43,276 nt of DNA from Caldilineaceae bacterium (GTDB lineage: Bacteria; Chloroflexota; Anaerolineae; Caldilineales; Caldilineaceae). Positions within the stretch are counted from its first letter, which is position 1; each line of letters opens with the position of its first letter. A model generated the notes under the pieces. That model saw nothing but the letters and a program-made list of their open reading frames with translations. It was not told the DNA's origin and did no database searches. The translations under genes were made by a program, and so were the position numbers. The stretch covers positions 1 to 43,276 of the forward strand of contig JADLFO010000143.1 in the NCBI GenBank assembly GCA_020845455.1, in the 5' to 3' direction. Shown here piece by piece: positions 15,959-25,935 of the stretch.

Positions 15959-16429
15959 TCAGGCCATGCTTTTGACTAACATCTCCCAGTTGCCGCGCTG
16001 GACGATTTCGTCTTTCTGATTGAGGACTTCGACTTTGAAGGTGACCAGCCCGCCGCCTAACCGCGCCATCGGCTTAGTCTCCTCTACGACGACGCGCACA
16101 TGGATCGTGTCGCCGATAAAGACCGGGCGCTGCATCCTCCAATCACTGATGCTGCGAAAAGCGAGGGTTGTGCCCTCTAGAAATGCCATACGCACCGCCA
16201 GCCCGCTGGCAATGCTCAGGACCAACAGCCCGTGCGCCACGCGCTGGCCGAACATGTGATCTTTGCTGTATTCGGCGTCGGTGTGGATCAAGTTCCAATC
16301 GCCCGACAGCGCGGCGAAGTTTACCACGTCGCTTTCGGTGATGGTGCGTCCGGTGCTGGCAACCTCGGCGCCGATCTCAAATTCCTCAAAATACAGCCCC
16401 GAAGGGCGGGTCAATTTGCGTGTGGTCAT
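15959..16429 (-). CDS. MaoC-family (R)-hydratase/dehydratase
   Basis: 156 residues with a single hot-dog domain. The catalytic pattern is FAALSGDWNLIHTDAEYSK (D-x-N-x-x-H), the hydratase-2 motif, followed by RVAHGLLVLSIASG. Such proteins hydrate trans-2-enoyl-CoA or related CoA thioesters. I start at ATG 16429 because MTTRKLTRPSGLYFEEFEIG matches the family opening; a longer version from 16489 adds 20 residues unlike the family. A GGAAA stretch lies 7 bases upstream. It is divergent from the carbamoyltransferase gene. Confidence 0.85.
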   Translation of the reverse strand: MTTRKLTRPSGLYFEEFEIGAEVASTGRTITESDVVNFAALSGDWNLIHTDAEYSKDHMFGQRVAHGLLVLSIASGLAVRMAFLEGTTLAFRSISDWRMQRPVFIGDTIHVRVVVEETKPMARLGGGLVTFKVEVLNQKDEIVQRGNWEMLVKSMA

Positions 16430-16541
16430 GGGATAGTTTCCGGCAGGGTAAACGGGTGGATTCGATCTGTCGCGATCATACACCAGCACAGGGGCTTCGA
16501 CAACCCCCTGGCCGCGGCGCGGGCAGGGAAAATGCAGAGGA

Positions 16542-16570
16542 TTGGTTGTTTGCGGGCTTGCAGGTACAAT
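16542..16570 (+). promoter_or_regulatory. Promoter TTGGTT-17-TACAAT for the carbamoyltransferase gene
   Basis: TTGGTT (16542-16547) is followed after 17 bases by TACAAT (16565-16570). The start near 16577 leaves a leader of about 107 bases to ATG 16684. In the leader CGCCGGAG (16582-16589) and CTCCGGCG (16608-16615) can form an 8-bp stem right at the 5' end of the RNA, but the leader is too short and simple for me to call a riboswitch. Confidence 0.6.
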
Positions 16571-16683
16571 GCCAGACAGCGCGCCGGAGTTTGCGGCCCT
16601 CCCGCCTCTCCGGCGTGCGCCTGCCTTTTCTGTTTCTATGATGCTATGGATACCCTGCTGTCACTTTGCGCGGGAGACGCAAT

Positions 16684-17661
<978 letters not shown>

Positions 17662-17743
17662 GTCCGGCGCGAGCACCGTAGCGGCGGTATGGCCGATTGT
17701 AACGGAATGCAGTCTCAATAGACTATAGTACAAGGAAATCGTC

Positions 17744-18133
17744 TTGGCTCGGATACCGGATTCTCACGCCGACATTTTACGCAAGAAGTCCTTTGCCCAC
17801 GTCGCGACGGTGGGCGCAGACGGCACACCCCAGGTGACGCCGGTCTGGGTCGACTATGACGGCGAGTATATTTTGATCAACAGCGCCAAAGGCCGCAAGA
17901 AGGACCGCAACATGCGCGCCCGGCCCGATGTGGCGCTCAGCGTTCTAGACCCCGACAACCCCTACCGCTATCTTGGCGTGCAGGGCAAGATAGCGGAGAT
18001 CACCGAGGAAGGCGGCGCAGCGCATATCCACAAACTCTCGCGCAAGTACGGTGGCCGGGACTACCCCTTGTCCCCAGACGAAGTGCGTGTGATCTATAAG
18101 ATCCGCCCGACGCGGGTCTGGACAATGGGCTGA
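17744..18133 (+). CDS. PPOX-class F420-dependent oxidoreductase-like protein
   Basis: 129 residues with the split-barrel flavin fold. ATVGADGTPQVTPVWVDYDG, SAKGRKKDRNMRARPDVALSV and the closing YKIRPTRVWTMG match the Rv1155-like F420-binding branch of the pyridoxamine-phosphate-oxidase superfamily. Such proteins reduce or sequester small organic molecules with F420H2. No F420 biosynthesis gene is visible. The start is TTG 17744, supported by AAGGA 7 bases upstream; no ATG is available in a sensible place. It lies 82 bases after the carbamoyltransferase gene. Confidence 0.85.
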   Translation: MARIPDSHADILRKKSFAHVATVGADGTPQVTPVWVDYDGEYILINSAKGRKKDRNMRARPDVALSVLDPDNPYRYLGVQGKIAEITEEGGAAHIHKLSRKYGGRDYPLSPDEVRVIYKIRPTRVWTMG

Positions 18134-18220
18134 GTCCAGATCGCTTTGGCAGGCCAAGTCGCCGGGCGCGTGTGGGCTGCGTGTCCGGCGAATGTTTTGT
18201 ACTGGAAGGAGAATGCTCCT

Positions 18221-18853
18221 ATGCGGCTGGAAAACCCATTTAAGCGAGTCGAACGGCTCAAGCGCGTGACCAACATCCCCAAACCGGACGGCAACGAACG
18301 CGTGCCGCCGGGCCAGTTCCTGACCGAACGCTTTCCGGTGCTCCACTATGGCGCGACGCCCCACTATCGCGATCTGGAGAACTGGGACCTGCAAGTTTTT
18401 GGCTTGGTGAAACAGCCCAAGACCTTCAGTTGGGAAGATCTGATGGCGCTGCACGCCAAGACCGAGACGGTGGATATCCACTGCGTGACGCGCTGGAGCA
18501 AACTGGACACCACCTGGACGGGCATCCCCTGGCGCGCCTTTATCCAGGAGTTTGAAATTCTGCCTGAAGCCACGCATGTCATGGCGCACTGTGAAAACAA
18601 CTTTACAACCAATATCGGCCTCGACGTGCTGGACGACGACGACACCATGCTCGCCTTTCAATATGAGGGCAAACCCCTGGAGCCGGACCACGGCTATCCG
18701 CTGCGGCTACTGGTCCCCAAACGATATTTCTGGAAGAGCGCCAAATGGCTGCGCGGGCTGGAATTTATGCCGGGCGACCGCCCTGGTTTTTGGGAGCGCA
18801 ACGGCTATCACATGGAGGGCGACCCCTGGGAGGAAGAACGGTTCGGCTGGTAG
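18221..18853 (+). CDS. Sulfite-oxidase-family molybdopterin oxidoreductase (YuiH-like)
   Basis: 210 residues, a stand-alone molybdenum-cofactor domain of the sulfite oxidase fold without heme or dimerisation domains. The Mo-ligand cysteine lies in [49 protein letters not shown] is the conserved C-terminal half. No Tat signal is present, so it is predicted to be cytoplasmic, unlike MsrP. The electron donor and substrate are unknown. AAGGAG lies 9 bases before ATG 18221; a start at 18146 would add 25 residues with no family support. A 15-bp hairpin at 18957-18992 ends the unit. Confidence 0.85.
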   Translation: MRLENPFKRVERLKRVTNIPKPDGNERVPPGQFLTERFPVLHYGATPHYRDLENWDLQVFGLVKQPKTFSWEDLMALHAKTETVDIHCVTRWSKLDTTWTGIPWRAFIQEFEILPEATHVMAHCENNFTTNIGLDVLDDDDTMLAFQYEGKPLEPDHGYPLRLLVPKRYFWKSAKWLRGLEFMPGDRPGFWERNGYHMEGDPWEEERFGW

Positions 18854-18867
18854 GAGGGAGAGCCACC

Positions 18868-18894
18868 GCAAAGGGCGCGGAGGGCGCAAAGAAG
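18868..18894. repeat. Three 9-bp imperfect tandem repeats
   Basis: GCAAAGGGC (18868-18876), GCGGAGGGC (18877-18885) and GCAAAGAAG (18886-18894) run in tandem just after the sulfite-oxidase-like stop. The text resembles short CGCAAAG-type tandem repeats often seen between genes in large bacterial genomes. The rest of 18854-19143 holds the hairpin at 18957-18992 and no gene. Confidence 0.45.
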
Positions 18895-18956
18895 AAACCG
18901 CACCTATGCGGCGCGCCGCCGCACAGGCTACCAACCTGAGTCGATAGAGCAGGTAC

Positions 18957-18992
18957 ATAGCACGCATCAAGTTTGGGCTTGATGCGTGCTAT
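18957..18992 (+). terminator. 15-bp perfect hairpin terminator upstream of araA
   Basis: ATAGCACGCATCAAG (18957-18971) pairs perfectly with CTTGATGCGTGCTAT (18978-18992) around a six-base loop. The tail TTGTTCGTTC is T-rich. It closes the sulfite-oxidase-like transcript. Confidence 0.7.
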
Positions 18993-19143
18993 TTGTTCGT
19001 TCATGGCGGGATCGGGTTTAATCAGGGGGCAAGGACGCCTGCATATGCAGCCGCCAAGCCGTATCCCCGGCGCAGAGATATGCGCCGGCCTCAATATCTG
19101 TCATATCTGCGATCTATCGCACAATGCTGGAGGGAGTTATTTT

Positions 19144-20649
19144 ATGATCGACTTAAAACAGTTTGAGGTCTGGTTTGTCACCGGCAGCCAGCATCTCTAT
19201 GGCCCAGAGACCTTAGAACAGGTCGCCGCCCATTCGCAGACGATTGCCCAGACGCTGGCCACGTCCCCGGCCATTCCGGTCAACGTCGTCTTTAAGCCGG
19301 TGCTGACCACGCCGGACGCCATCCGCCGGCTCTGCCTAGAGGCCAACGCCGCCGGCTCCTGCGTGGGGCTGATCCTGTGGATGCACACCTTTTCGCCCGC
19401 CAAGATGTGGATCGCGGGCCTGCAGGCGCTACAAAAACCTTTTGCGCATCTGCACACGCAGTTCAACCGCGATATCCCGTGGGCCGAGATCGACATGGAC
19501 TTTATGAACCTCAACCAGTCGGCGCACGGCGACCGTGAGTTCGGTTTTATCGGCAGCCGCATGCGGCTGGAGCGCAAGGTGGTGGTAGGGCACTGGCAAG
19601 ACGCCGAGGTCCAGGCCGGGCTGGGCGTATGGACGCGTGCGGCCTGCGCCTGGCATGACGCCCAGGGCGCGCGCTTCGCCCGTTTTGGCGATAACATGCG
19701 CGAAGTGGCCGTCACCGAAGGCGACAAGGTCAACGCCCAGATGCGGCTGGGCTACAGCGTCAACGGCTATGGCCTAGGCGACCTTGCCGAGCGCGTCCAT
19801 GCGGCTTCTGAGGCGGAGATCGACCGGCTGGTCGAAGAATACGGCGACCAATACGCCGTCGCCGCGGCGCTGCGCCCCGGCGGCGCACAGCACGCTTCGC
19901 TGCGCGCGGGCGCGGCCATCGAGCTGGGGCTGCGGCGCTTTCTCGAAGAGGGCGGTTTCAAGGGCTTTACCACGACCTTTGAAAACCTGCATGGGCTGGC
20001 GCAGTTGCCCGGCCTGGGCGTGCAGCGGCTGATGGCGGACGGCTACGGGTTTGGCGCCGAAGGCGACTGGAAGACGGCGGCGCTGGTGCGCGCTATGCAG
20101 GTGATGAGCGCAGGCCTGCCGGGCGGCACTTCGTTTATGGAGGATTACACCTACCACTTTGACCCGCGCGGCATGAAGGTGCTGGGCGCGCATATGCTGG
20201 AAGTCTGCCCGACGATCGCAGCCGGCAAGCCGTCGCTCGAAATCCACCCGCTCTCTATCGGCGGCAAGGCCGACCCGGTGCGGCTGGTCTTTGACGCGCA
20301 GACGGGGCCGGCGATCAACGCTTCGGTGGTGGAGATGGGCAACCGGCTGCGCATGATCGTCAACCAGGTGGATGTCGTGCCCGCCGACGCGCCGCTGCCC
20401 AAGCTGCCGGTGGCGCGTGCCGTGTGGGTTCCTCAGCCCGACCTCAAGACCGCGGCCGCGGCCTGGATCTACGCCGGGGGCGCGCATCACACAGGCTTTA
20501 GCCTGGCGCTGACCGCCGAGCATCTGGAGGACTTTGCCGCCATGGCGGGCATGGAGTTCTTGCTGATCGACGGCGAAACCCGCCTGCGCCAGTTCAAAAA
20601 GGAACTGCGCTGGAACGACCTCTACTATCACCTGGCGAAGGGGCTGTAG
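19144..20649 (+). CDS. araA: L-arabinose isomerase
   Basis: 501 residues, the full family length. All four metal ligands of the E. coli enzyme are present: Glu306 (YGFGAEG), Glu333 (SFMEDY), His350 (LGAHML) and a histidine at 448/449 (GGAHHTG). It converts L-arabinose to L-ribulose in the cytoplasm using Mn2+; many homologues also act on D-galactose. GGAGGG precedes ATG 19144. Neither ribulokinase (AraB) nor ribulose-5-phosphate epimerase (AraD) nor a sugar transporter gene is in the window, so araA is an orphan here. A strong terminator follows at 20672-20708. Confidence 0.96.
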   Translation: MIDLKQFEVWFVTGSQHLYGPETLEQVAAHSQTIAQTLATSPAIPVNVVFKPVLTTPDAIRRLCLEANAAGSCVGLILWMHTFSPAKMWIAGLQALQKPFAHLHTQFNRDIPWAEIDMDFMNLNQSAHGDREFGFIGSRMRLERKVVVGHWQDAEVQAGLGVWTRAACAWHDAQGARFARFGDNMREVAVTEGDKVNAQMRLGYSVNGYGLGDLAERVHAASEAEIDRLVEEYGDQYAVAAALRPGGAQHASLRAGAAIELGLRRFLEEGGFKGFTTTFENLHGLAQLPGLGVQRLMADGYGFGAEGDWKTAALVRAMQVMSAGLPGGTSFMEDYTYHFDPRGMKVLGAHMLEVCPTIAAGKPSLEIHPLSIGGKADPVRLVFDAQTGPAINASVVEMGNRLRMIVNQVDVVPADAPLPKLPVARAVWVPQPDLKTAAAAWIYAGGAHHTGFSLALTAEHLEDFAAMAGMEFLLIDGETRLRQFKKELRWNDLYYHLAKGL

Positions 20650-20671
20650 CCTGGGTTCGGCCAAAGACCAA

Positions 20672-20708
20672 GTGACCGGTAGGGGTTTCCTCTGCCGGTC
20701 ACGTTTTT
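20672..20708 (+). terminator. Rho-independent terminator after araA
   Basis: A 14-bp stem (20672-20685 with 20689-20702, two G-U pairs), a TTT loop, and GTTTTT (20703-20708) make a standard intrinsic terminator. The outer stem is GTGACCGG/CCGGTCAC. Confidence 0.85.
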
Positions 20709-20724
20709 CGAAATCCCCCTTCAA

Positions 20725-20754
20725 TTGCCCGGCCCCTGGCAGCCATGTTACAAT
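20725..20754 (+). promoter_or_regulatory. Promoter TTGCCC-18-TACAAT for the glycosylation operon
   Basis: TTGCCC (20725-20730) and TACAAT (20749-20754) are 18 bases apart, directly behind the araA terminator. The predicted start near 20761 makes the following glycosyltransferase gene nearly leaderless if ATG 20771 is used. This supports an independent transcript for the genes from 20771 onward. Confidence 0.6.
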
Positions 20755-20770
20755 CGCGCATCGATACCCG

Positions 20771-21631
20771 ATGCATTCAGGTGTACAGGCGATTGTGACA
20801 TACCCTTTAGCGCCGCTGTCTGCGCCGGCTGTGCCGGAGTCGATTAACCTGACGGTGGTGATCCCGACCTATAACGAGGCCGACAATCTGCCTGCGATGG
20901 CGGCAGCCCTCTTTGCCCTTCCCTTTTTCCGCCTGCAACTGTTGATCGTGGACGACAACTCGCCCGACGGCACCGGACGCGTGGCCGACGAGCTGGCCGC
21001 GGCCTATAACCGCGCCGCGCCTCCCGACCGGACGCGCCTGGCGGTTATCCACCGCGCCGGCAAAGGCGGGCTGGGCACGGCCTATGTCGCGGGTATGCAG
21101 CGCGCTCTGAGCGACGGCGCAGACTATGTGTTGCAGATGGACGCCGACTTCAGCCATTCGCCGCGCTATATCCCCCAGATGCTGGGCGTCATGCTGGCGA
21201 CGGGCGCAGATGTGGTGATCGGCAGCCGCTATGTGCCGGGCGGCACGCTCGACGAAGGCTGGGGCTGGGGACGGCGCTTGATCAGTTGGTGGGCCAATCT
21301 CTACAGCCGCGCCATCCTGGGGCTGCGCATCCGCGACATGACCGCGGGCTTTAAGCTCTGGCAGCGTGACGCGCTGTTGGGCATTGGGCTGGGGTCGATC
21401 CGCAGCAACGGCTACAGCTTTCAGGTCGAGATGGCCTATCTGTGCGAGCGGCTCGGCTACCAGCTGATCGAAATTCCGATCCACTTTGAAGACCGGCGCA
21501 TCGGACAGAGTAAGCTGGATGTGCCGGTCAAGCTCGAATCGGCTTGGCGCACCTGGCAGATTCGCTGGCGCTACCGGCATCTGAAGCGCAGTTCGCACGT
21601 CGCGCGCCGCCGCGACCCTGTGACCAATTGA
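20771..21631 (+). CDS. GT2 polyprenol-phosphate mannose synthase-like glycosyltransferase
   Basis: About 286 residues (start ATG 20771; GTG 20795 is also possible). The GT-A fold is clear: [12 protein letters not shown] at about residue 29, [11 protein letters not shown], the catalytic DAD at 124-126 (QMDADFSHS), GSRYVPGG and the dolichol-phosphate-mannose-synthase-like [16 protein letters not shown] near the end. There is no C-terminal membrane domain, so the enzyme works from the cytoplasmic side. The family transfers a sugar from a nucleotide donor such as GDP-mannose to polyprenyl phosphate. The next genes encode a flippase and membrane glycosyltransferases that could use the product. A promoter lies just upstream (TACAAT 20749). 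Confidence 0.9.
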   Translation: MHSGVQAIVTYPLAPLSAPAVPESINLTVVIPTYNEADNLPAMAAALFALPFFRLQLLIVDDNSPDGTGRVADELAAAYNRAAPPDRTRLAVIHRAGKGGLGTAYVAGMQRALSDGADYVLQMDADFSHSPRYIPQMLGVMLATGADVVIGSRYVPGGTLDEGWGWGRRLISWWANLYSRAILGLRIRDMTAGFKLWQRDALLGIGLGSIRSNGYSFQVEMAYLCERLGYQLIEIPIHFEDRRIGQSKLDVPVKLESAWRTWQIRWRYRHLKRSSHVARRRDPVTN

Positions 21632-21671
21632 CCTCCCCGGCTTGGGCCGCTCCAGGCCATTCCTGTCCCCT

Positions 21672-24600
21672 ATGAACCACCTGCGTCGCTTGCGCGCCGA
21701 CCTGCCGGCGCTGTTGATCCTGATGGGGCTGCCGCTGCTCTGGTTTGCGCCGGTGCTGCTGCCTGCGCTGAGCGGGCGCAGCCTGCTGCCTTTCGACAAC
21801 CTCTACAGCTTTGCGCCCTGGCGCAGCCTCCAGCCCGACCTCATCCCGCATAACCTGTTGTTGAGCGACCTGGTGCTGGAAAACGCAGTCTGGAAGCTGC
21901 ATATCCAGCGCACCTTGGCCGCCGGCCAGCTTCCGCTCTGGAACCCGCAGATCTTCACGGGCGTGCCTTTCTTGGCCGCGGGCCAGGCCAGCACGGTCTA
22001 TCCGTTGAGCCTGCTCTTTCTGCTGCTGCCCTTGGGCATGGCCTATGGTTGGTTCACGGCGCTGCAGCTTGGGCTGGCGGGCGTCTTTTTCTATAGCTGG
22101 GGGCGCAGCCTGAAGCTGGCCGTGCCCGCCGCGCTGCTGGGCGGCGTGGTCTACATGTTCAGCGGCTTTTTGATCGCCAGCGTGGTCTTCACCATGTTTA
22201 TCGCTGCCGCGGCCTGGCTGCCGTTGATCCTGGCGGTGGTCGAGTGGATCATCCGCAAGCAGGAGGAAAAAGGCGCGGCGGCCTACAGCCCGATCCCCTT
22301 TGTAGCCGCGGGCAGCCTGGCGGTCGGCTGCATGGTGCTGGCCGGCCACCCTGAGCTGATCTACTACACGCTCTTGGTGGCAGGGCTGTACACGGTTGTG
22401 CGGCTGGGCGTGGCCTGGCGGCGGCTGACGGCGCAGGCCGGGCAGGGGCGCGGCGTGGCGCGGCGGCTGGCAGGGCTGGCCGGTTGGCTGCTGGCGATGG
22501 CGCTGCTGGGCGTCGCCCTGGGCGGCATCCAACTGCTGCCGCTGCTCGAACTGCTGCCGCTGAACTTCCGCGAGGGGTCGGCCGGCTTCCAACAGGTGGT
22601 GGGCTGGGCTTGGCCGTCGCGCCAGGTGTTGACCTTTGCCCTGCCCAATGTCTTTGGCAACCCCAGCCACCATGCCTGGTTCGACATCTGGGCGTGGCGG
22701 TGGATGCCCGCGGACGTCAACGCGCACGGCGCAGCCAACGACACGATCTTTTGGGGCATCAAGAACTATGTCGAGGGGGCCAACTATCTGGGCATTGTGA
22801 CCTGGCTGCTGGCCGCGGTCGCGCTGACCTACGGCGTGCGCTGCATCCTCGCCCGACGTCGCGGCGCAGCGGCCCAGACCCTGGCCCAAGAGGATGCGCT
22901 GCGCCCCTGGATCGTCTGGTTTGGGGCTGGGCTGGCCGTCGTGTCGCTGCTCTTTGCCTTTGGCACGCCTTTCTATGCGCTGCTCTTCTATGGGCTGCCC
23001 GGCTGGAATCAACTGCACAGCCCCTTCCGCTGGGTCTTTCCCTTTACGTTGAGCATGGCGCTGCTGGCCGCCTTGGGGCTGCATCTGCTGTTGGATGTGG
23101 CCGCGGGATGGCTGCGCCGCGCGGCGCGCTGGCCTGCGCTTCTGGCGATCCTGGCCGGGGTGGGCGTGCTGGGGGGCGTCATCGTCAGTCTATTCCTGCC
23201 CGGCCCGTTTCAGGCGTTGGGCCAACGCGTCGTGGACGGCAGCGACCTGGCGCAGATGGCCTTTGCCGACGGCCGCATGTTCTGGAGCTATCAAACGGCC
23301 AACCTGCTTCACCTGGGCGTGATAGCTTTGGCGGGCGGGCTGTGGCTCTGGTTCGCCGCCGCCGGCCCCCAGGCAGCCCGGCGCACAGCCTGGCTGGCCG
23401 TGGCGCTGGTGGTGATCGACCTCTATCTGGCGCACGGCGGCTTCAACCCGGCCTCGCCCACCGCGCTGTCGCCGCTGACGCCGGGGGGCACGCCGCCCGT
23501 AGTGCGCTTTTTGAACGAACGCGAGGGCTGGCCCGCCGCGCCCGCGCCGGATCGCCCGCTTGCGCCCTGGCGCTTCACAACCTTTAACGCGCCCGGCGAA
23601 AAGACCTTCAACGCCAACGTGGGCATGTATTACGGCTGGCACGACCTGGCTGGATATGACTCGATCATCCCGCGCCAATATGTGACATTGATGGAGCAGA
23701 TCGCGCCCCAGGCCGACGAACTGCTCTACAACCGCATCGCGCCGCTCTACAGCCGGCCCGGCGGCGATGTCTACGCCGTGTTGGATAACCCGCTGCTCGA
23801 CCTGCTCAACGTCAAATATATCCTGACCGAACACTACATCCCCAACCCCACTTGGGTCGAAGTCTATCGGGATGAGTCGATCGGCGTCTATGAGAACCAA
23901 GAGGCCTTTCCGCGCGTCTGGCTGGCGCACGAGGCGCGGGTCGCTCCCGTCGACGCGCAGCCGCTGGCAGCCAGCGATCTGCGCCAGGTAGTCTATCTAG
24001 ACGAAGCGCCCGCCGAGCAACATGCCTTGACGCCCGCCGGCCCGCAACCGGCCGAGGCGCGTATCAGCCGCTATACGGCCAACGACCTCTTTGTGGATGT
24101 CAACCTGAGTGACCGCGCCTGGTTGGTGGTGGGTGATGCCTATTTCCCCGGCTGGAAGGCCTTTGTGCGCCCCTTTGGCGCGGATGAAAGCGCCGAGACC
24201 GAACTCCCCATCCACCGCGCCGACGGCGCGCTGCGCGCCGTCTATCTGCCCGAGGCGGGGCAGTGGACGGTGCGCCTGGTCTATTCGCCGATGAGCGTTA
24301 AGCTCGGCCTCTATACCAGTTTTCTGGCCGGGATGACGCTGCTGCTGTTGGGCGTCTACTGGAGCTGGGGCAAATTCTACCGGCCCGAACGCAGCGCCGG
24401 CGAAGTCCGCACCGTCGCCAAAAATTCGCTGGTGCCGATGGGGTTGAGCCTGGCGAACAAGGCGATCGACTTCGCCTTTGCCATGCTCTATGTGCGGCTG
24501 CTGGGGCCGGTGGGCACAGGGCAATATGCCTTTGTGGTCGCCATCTACGGCTTCTTTGAGATCCTGAGCCGCTATGGGCTGGGCACGCTCTTGACGCGCG

Positions 24601-25931
24601 ACGTGGCCGCCGACAAAAATCAATCCAGCCGCTATCTCTCCAATGTGCTGGCGTTGCGCACGCTGCTCTGGGTGGCAAGCCTGCCGCTGATGGCGCTGGT
24701 GACGCTCTTCTATCGCAACTTGGGCAACCTGGGCTTGGCCAACGTCACCGGCATCGGCGTGCAAGAAGTGCAGGCGATCGCGATCTTCGCCTTCTCCATG
24801 CTCTTTGCCAACTGGGCCGATGCCTTCAGCAGCATGTTCTATGCCTTTGAGAAGATGGAATACCCCGCCGGGCTGACCAGCGCGATGGCCTTGCTCAAGG
24901 TGACGCTGGGCGCGCTGGCGCTGCTCTTGGGCTGGGGCTTTGTCGGGCTGGCGGGCGTCAGCCTGCTGATCAACGTGCTGCAAGTCTTTTGGCTCTATGC
25001 GCTGCTGCGCTCGACCCTCTTCCGGCCCGAATGGCATCCCGACCGCGGCTTGCAGCGCTGGATGCTGGGTACCAGCGGCCCGCTGATGATCAACCATCTG
25101 CTGGCGACGATCTTCTGGCGCATCGACGTGTGGATCCTGCGTCCCTTGGCGGGCGCGGCGGCCGTGGGGTTGTACAGCGTCGGGCTGAAATATCTCGACG
25201 GGCTGAACATCGTACCCAGCGTCTTTACAATGGCGGTCTTCCCGTTGATGAGCCGCTATGCGCGCGAGGCGGGCAAACCGCTGCTGCGCGCCTATGTGTT
25301 GAGCCTGCGGCTGCTCGTCATCGTCAGCCTGCCCATCGCCATGGGCATCACCGTTTTGGCCGAACCGCTGGTCTGGCTGGTGGGCGGCGCGCAATATCTC
25401 AACCTGCCGGAGACGGCGCGGCTCTTTGGTCGCGAGTTCAGCTATATGGGCGGGTCGGACCTGGCGCTGCGCGTCATCATCTGGAGCATCCCCGTCGGCT
25501 TTGTCAACAGCGTGACGCAGTATGTGCTGATCGCGGTCAACCAGCAGCACTATCTGACGCGCGCCTTTATCTTTGGCGTGGTCTTCAACGTCGTGGGCAA
25601 TCTGTTGGTGATCCCGCGCTTTGGCTATGTGGGCGCGGCGTTGGTCACGATCCTGAGCGAGTTCAGCCTGCTCTTCCCCTTCTATTGGAGCGTGCGCCGC
25701 CATGTGGGAACCGTGCCGTGGGCGGGCATCTTTGTGCGCCCGCTGCTGGCGGTGGCGGCGATGGGCGCGGCGGTGGCCGTTCTGGTGCGGCTGGGGGTCA
25801 ACCTATGGCTGGCGGCGCTGTCCGGGGCAGTCGTCTATGCGGTCGCGCTGCTGCTGATGGGCGGGCTGCGCGGCGAAGAGATGCAGGCGCTGCGCCGTAA
25901 ACTGCCAAACGGCGCAAGCGAAAGGCATTGA
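21672..25931 (+). CDS. YfhO-like GT-C membrane protein fused to a polysaccharide flippase
   Basis: 1419 residues in one uninterrupted frame. The first about 900 residues form a YfhO-like multi-membrane protein: DNLYSFAPW in the first extracytoplasmic loop, [15 protein letters not shown], a dozen helices and a C-terminal extracytoplasmic beta domain (about 640-870), then a last helix at 876-898. From about 908 a second module starts ([19 protein letters not shown]) with about 12-14 helices of the Wzx/RfbX-type MATE-like flippase, including [15 protein letters not shown] and the [12 protein letters not shown] end. YfhO proteins are thought to glycosylate using lipid-linked sugars on the outer face, and Wzx proteins flip lipid-linked sugars. 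I start at ATG 21672; TTG 21642 is an alternative. No frameshift or stop separates the halves. Confidence 0.85.
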   Translation: MNHLRRLRADLPALLILMGLPLLWFAPVLLPALSGRSLLPFDNLYSFAPWRSLQPDLIPHNLLLSDLVLENAVWKLHIQRTLAAGQLPLWNPQIFTGVPFLAAGQASTVYPLSLLFLLLPLGMAYGWFTALQLGLAGVFFYSWGRSLKLAVPAALLGGVVYMFSGFLIASVVFTMFIAAAAWLPLILAVVEWIIRKQEEKGAAAYSPIPFVAAGSLAVGCMVLAGHPELIYYTLLVAGLYTVVRLGVAWRRLTAQAGQGRGVARRLAGLAGWLLAMALLGVALGGIQLLPLLELLPLNFREGSAGFQQVVGWAWPSRQVLTFALPNVFGNPSHHAWFDIWAWRWMPADVNAHGAANDTIFWGIKNYVEGANYLGIVTWLLAAVALTYGVRCILARRRGAAAQTLAQEDALRPWIVWFGAGLAVVSLLFAFGTPFYALLFYGLPGWNQLHSPFRWVFPFTLSMALLAALGLHLLLDVAAGWLRRAARWPALLAILAGVGVLGGVIVSLFLPGPFQALGQRVVDGSDLAQMAFADGRMFWSYQTANLLHLGVIALAGGLWLWFAAAGPQAARRTAWLAVALVVIDLYLAHGGFNPASPTALSPLTPGGTPPVVRFLNEREGWPAAPAPDRPLAPWRFTTFNAPGEKTFNANVGMYYGWHDLAGYDSIIPRQYVTLMEQIAPQADELLYNRIAPLYSRPGGDVYAVLDNPLLDLLNVKYILTEHYIPNPTWVEVYRDESIGVYENQEAFPRVWLAHEARVAPVDAQPLAASDLRQVVYLDEAPAEQHALTPAGPQPAEARISRYTANDLFVDVNLSDRAWLVVGDAYFPGWKAFVRPFGADESAETELPIHRADGALRAVYLPEAGQWTVRLVYSPMSVKLGLYTSFLAGMTLLLLGVYWSWGKFYRPERSAGEVRTVAKNSLVPMGLSLANKAIDFAFAMLYVRLLGPVGTGQYAFVVAIYGFFEILSRYGLGTLLTRDVAADKNQSSRYLSNVLALRTLLWVASLPLMALVTLFYRNLGNLGLANVTGIGVQEVQAIAIFAFSMLFANWADAFSSMFYAFEKMEYPAGLTSAMALLKVTLGALALLLGWGFVGLAGVSLLINVLQVFWLYALLRSTLFRPEWHPDRGLQRWMLGTSGPLMINHLLATIFWRIDVWILRPLAGAAAVGLYSVGLKYLDGLNIVPSVFTMAVFPLMSRYAREAGKPLLRAYVLSLRLLVIVSLPIAMGITVLAEPLVWLVGGAQYLNLPETARLFGREFSYMGGSDLALRVIIWSIPVGFVNSVTQYVLIAVNQQHYLTRAFIFGVVFNVVGNLLVIPRFGYVGAALVTILSEFSLLFPFYWSVRRHVGTVPWAGIFVRPLLAVAAMGAAVAVLVRLGVNLWLAALSGAVVYAVALLLMGGLRGEEMQALRRKLPNGASERH

Positions 25932-25935
25932 AGGC

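Noticed and set aside
16573-16683. Riboswitch in the carbamoyltransferase leader
   Set aside because: Only one 8-bp stem is visible and no known aptamer core was recognised.
23997-25703. Large minus-strand frame inside the YfhO/flippase gene
   Set aside because: The product is low-complexity and charged; the plus-strand frame encodes clear membrane domains.
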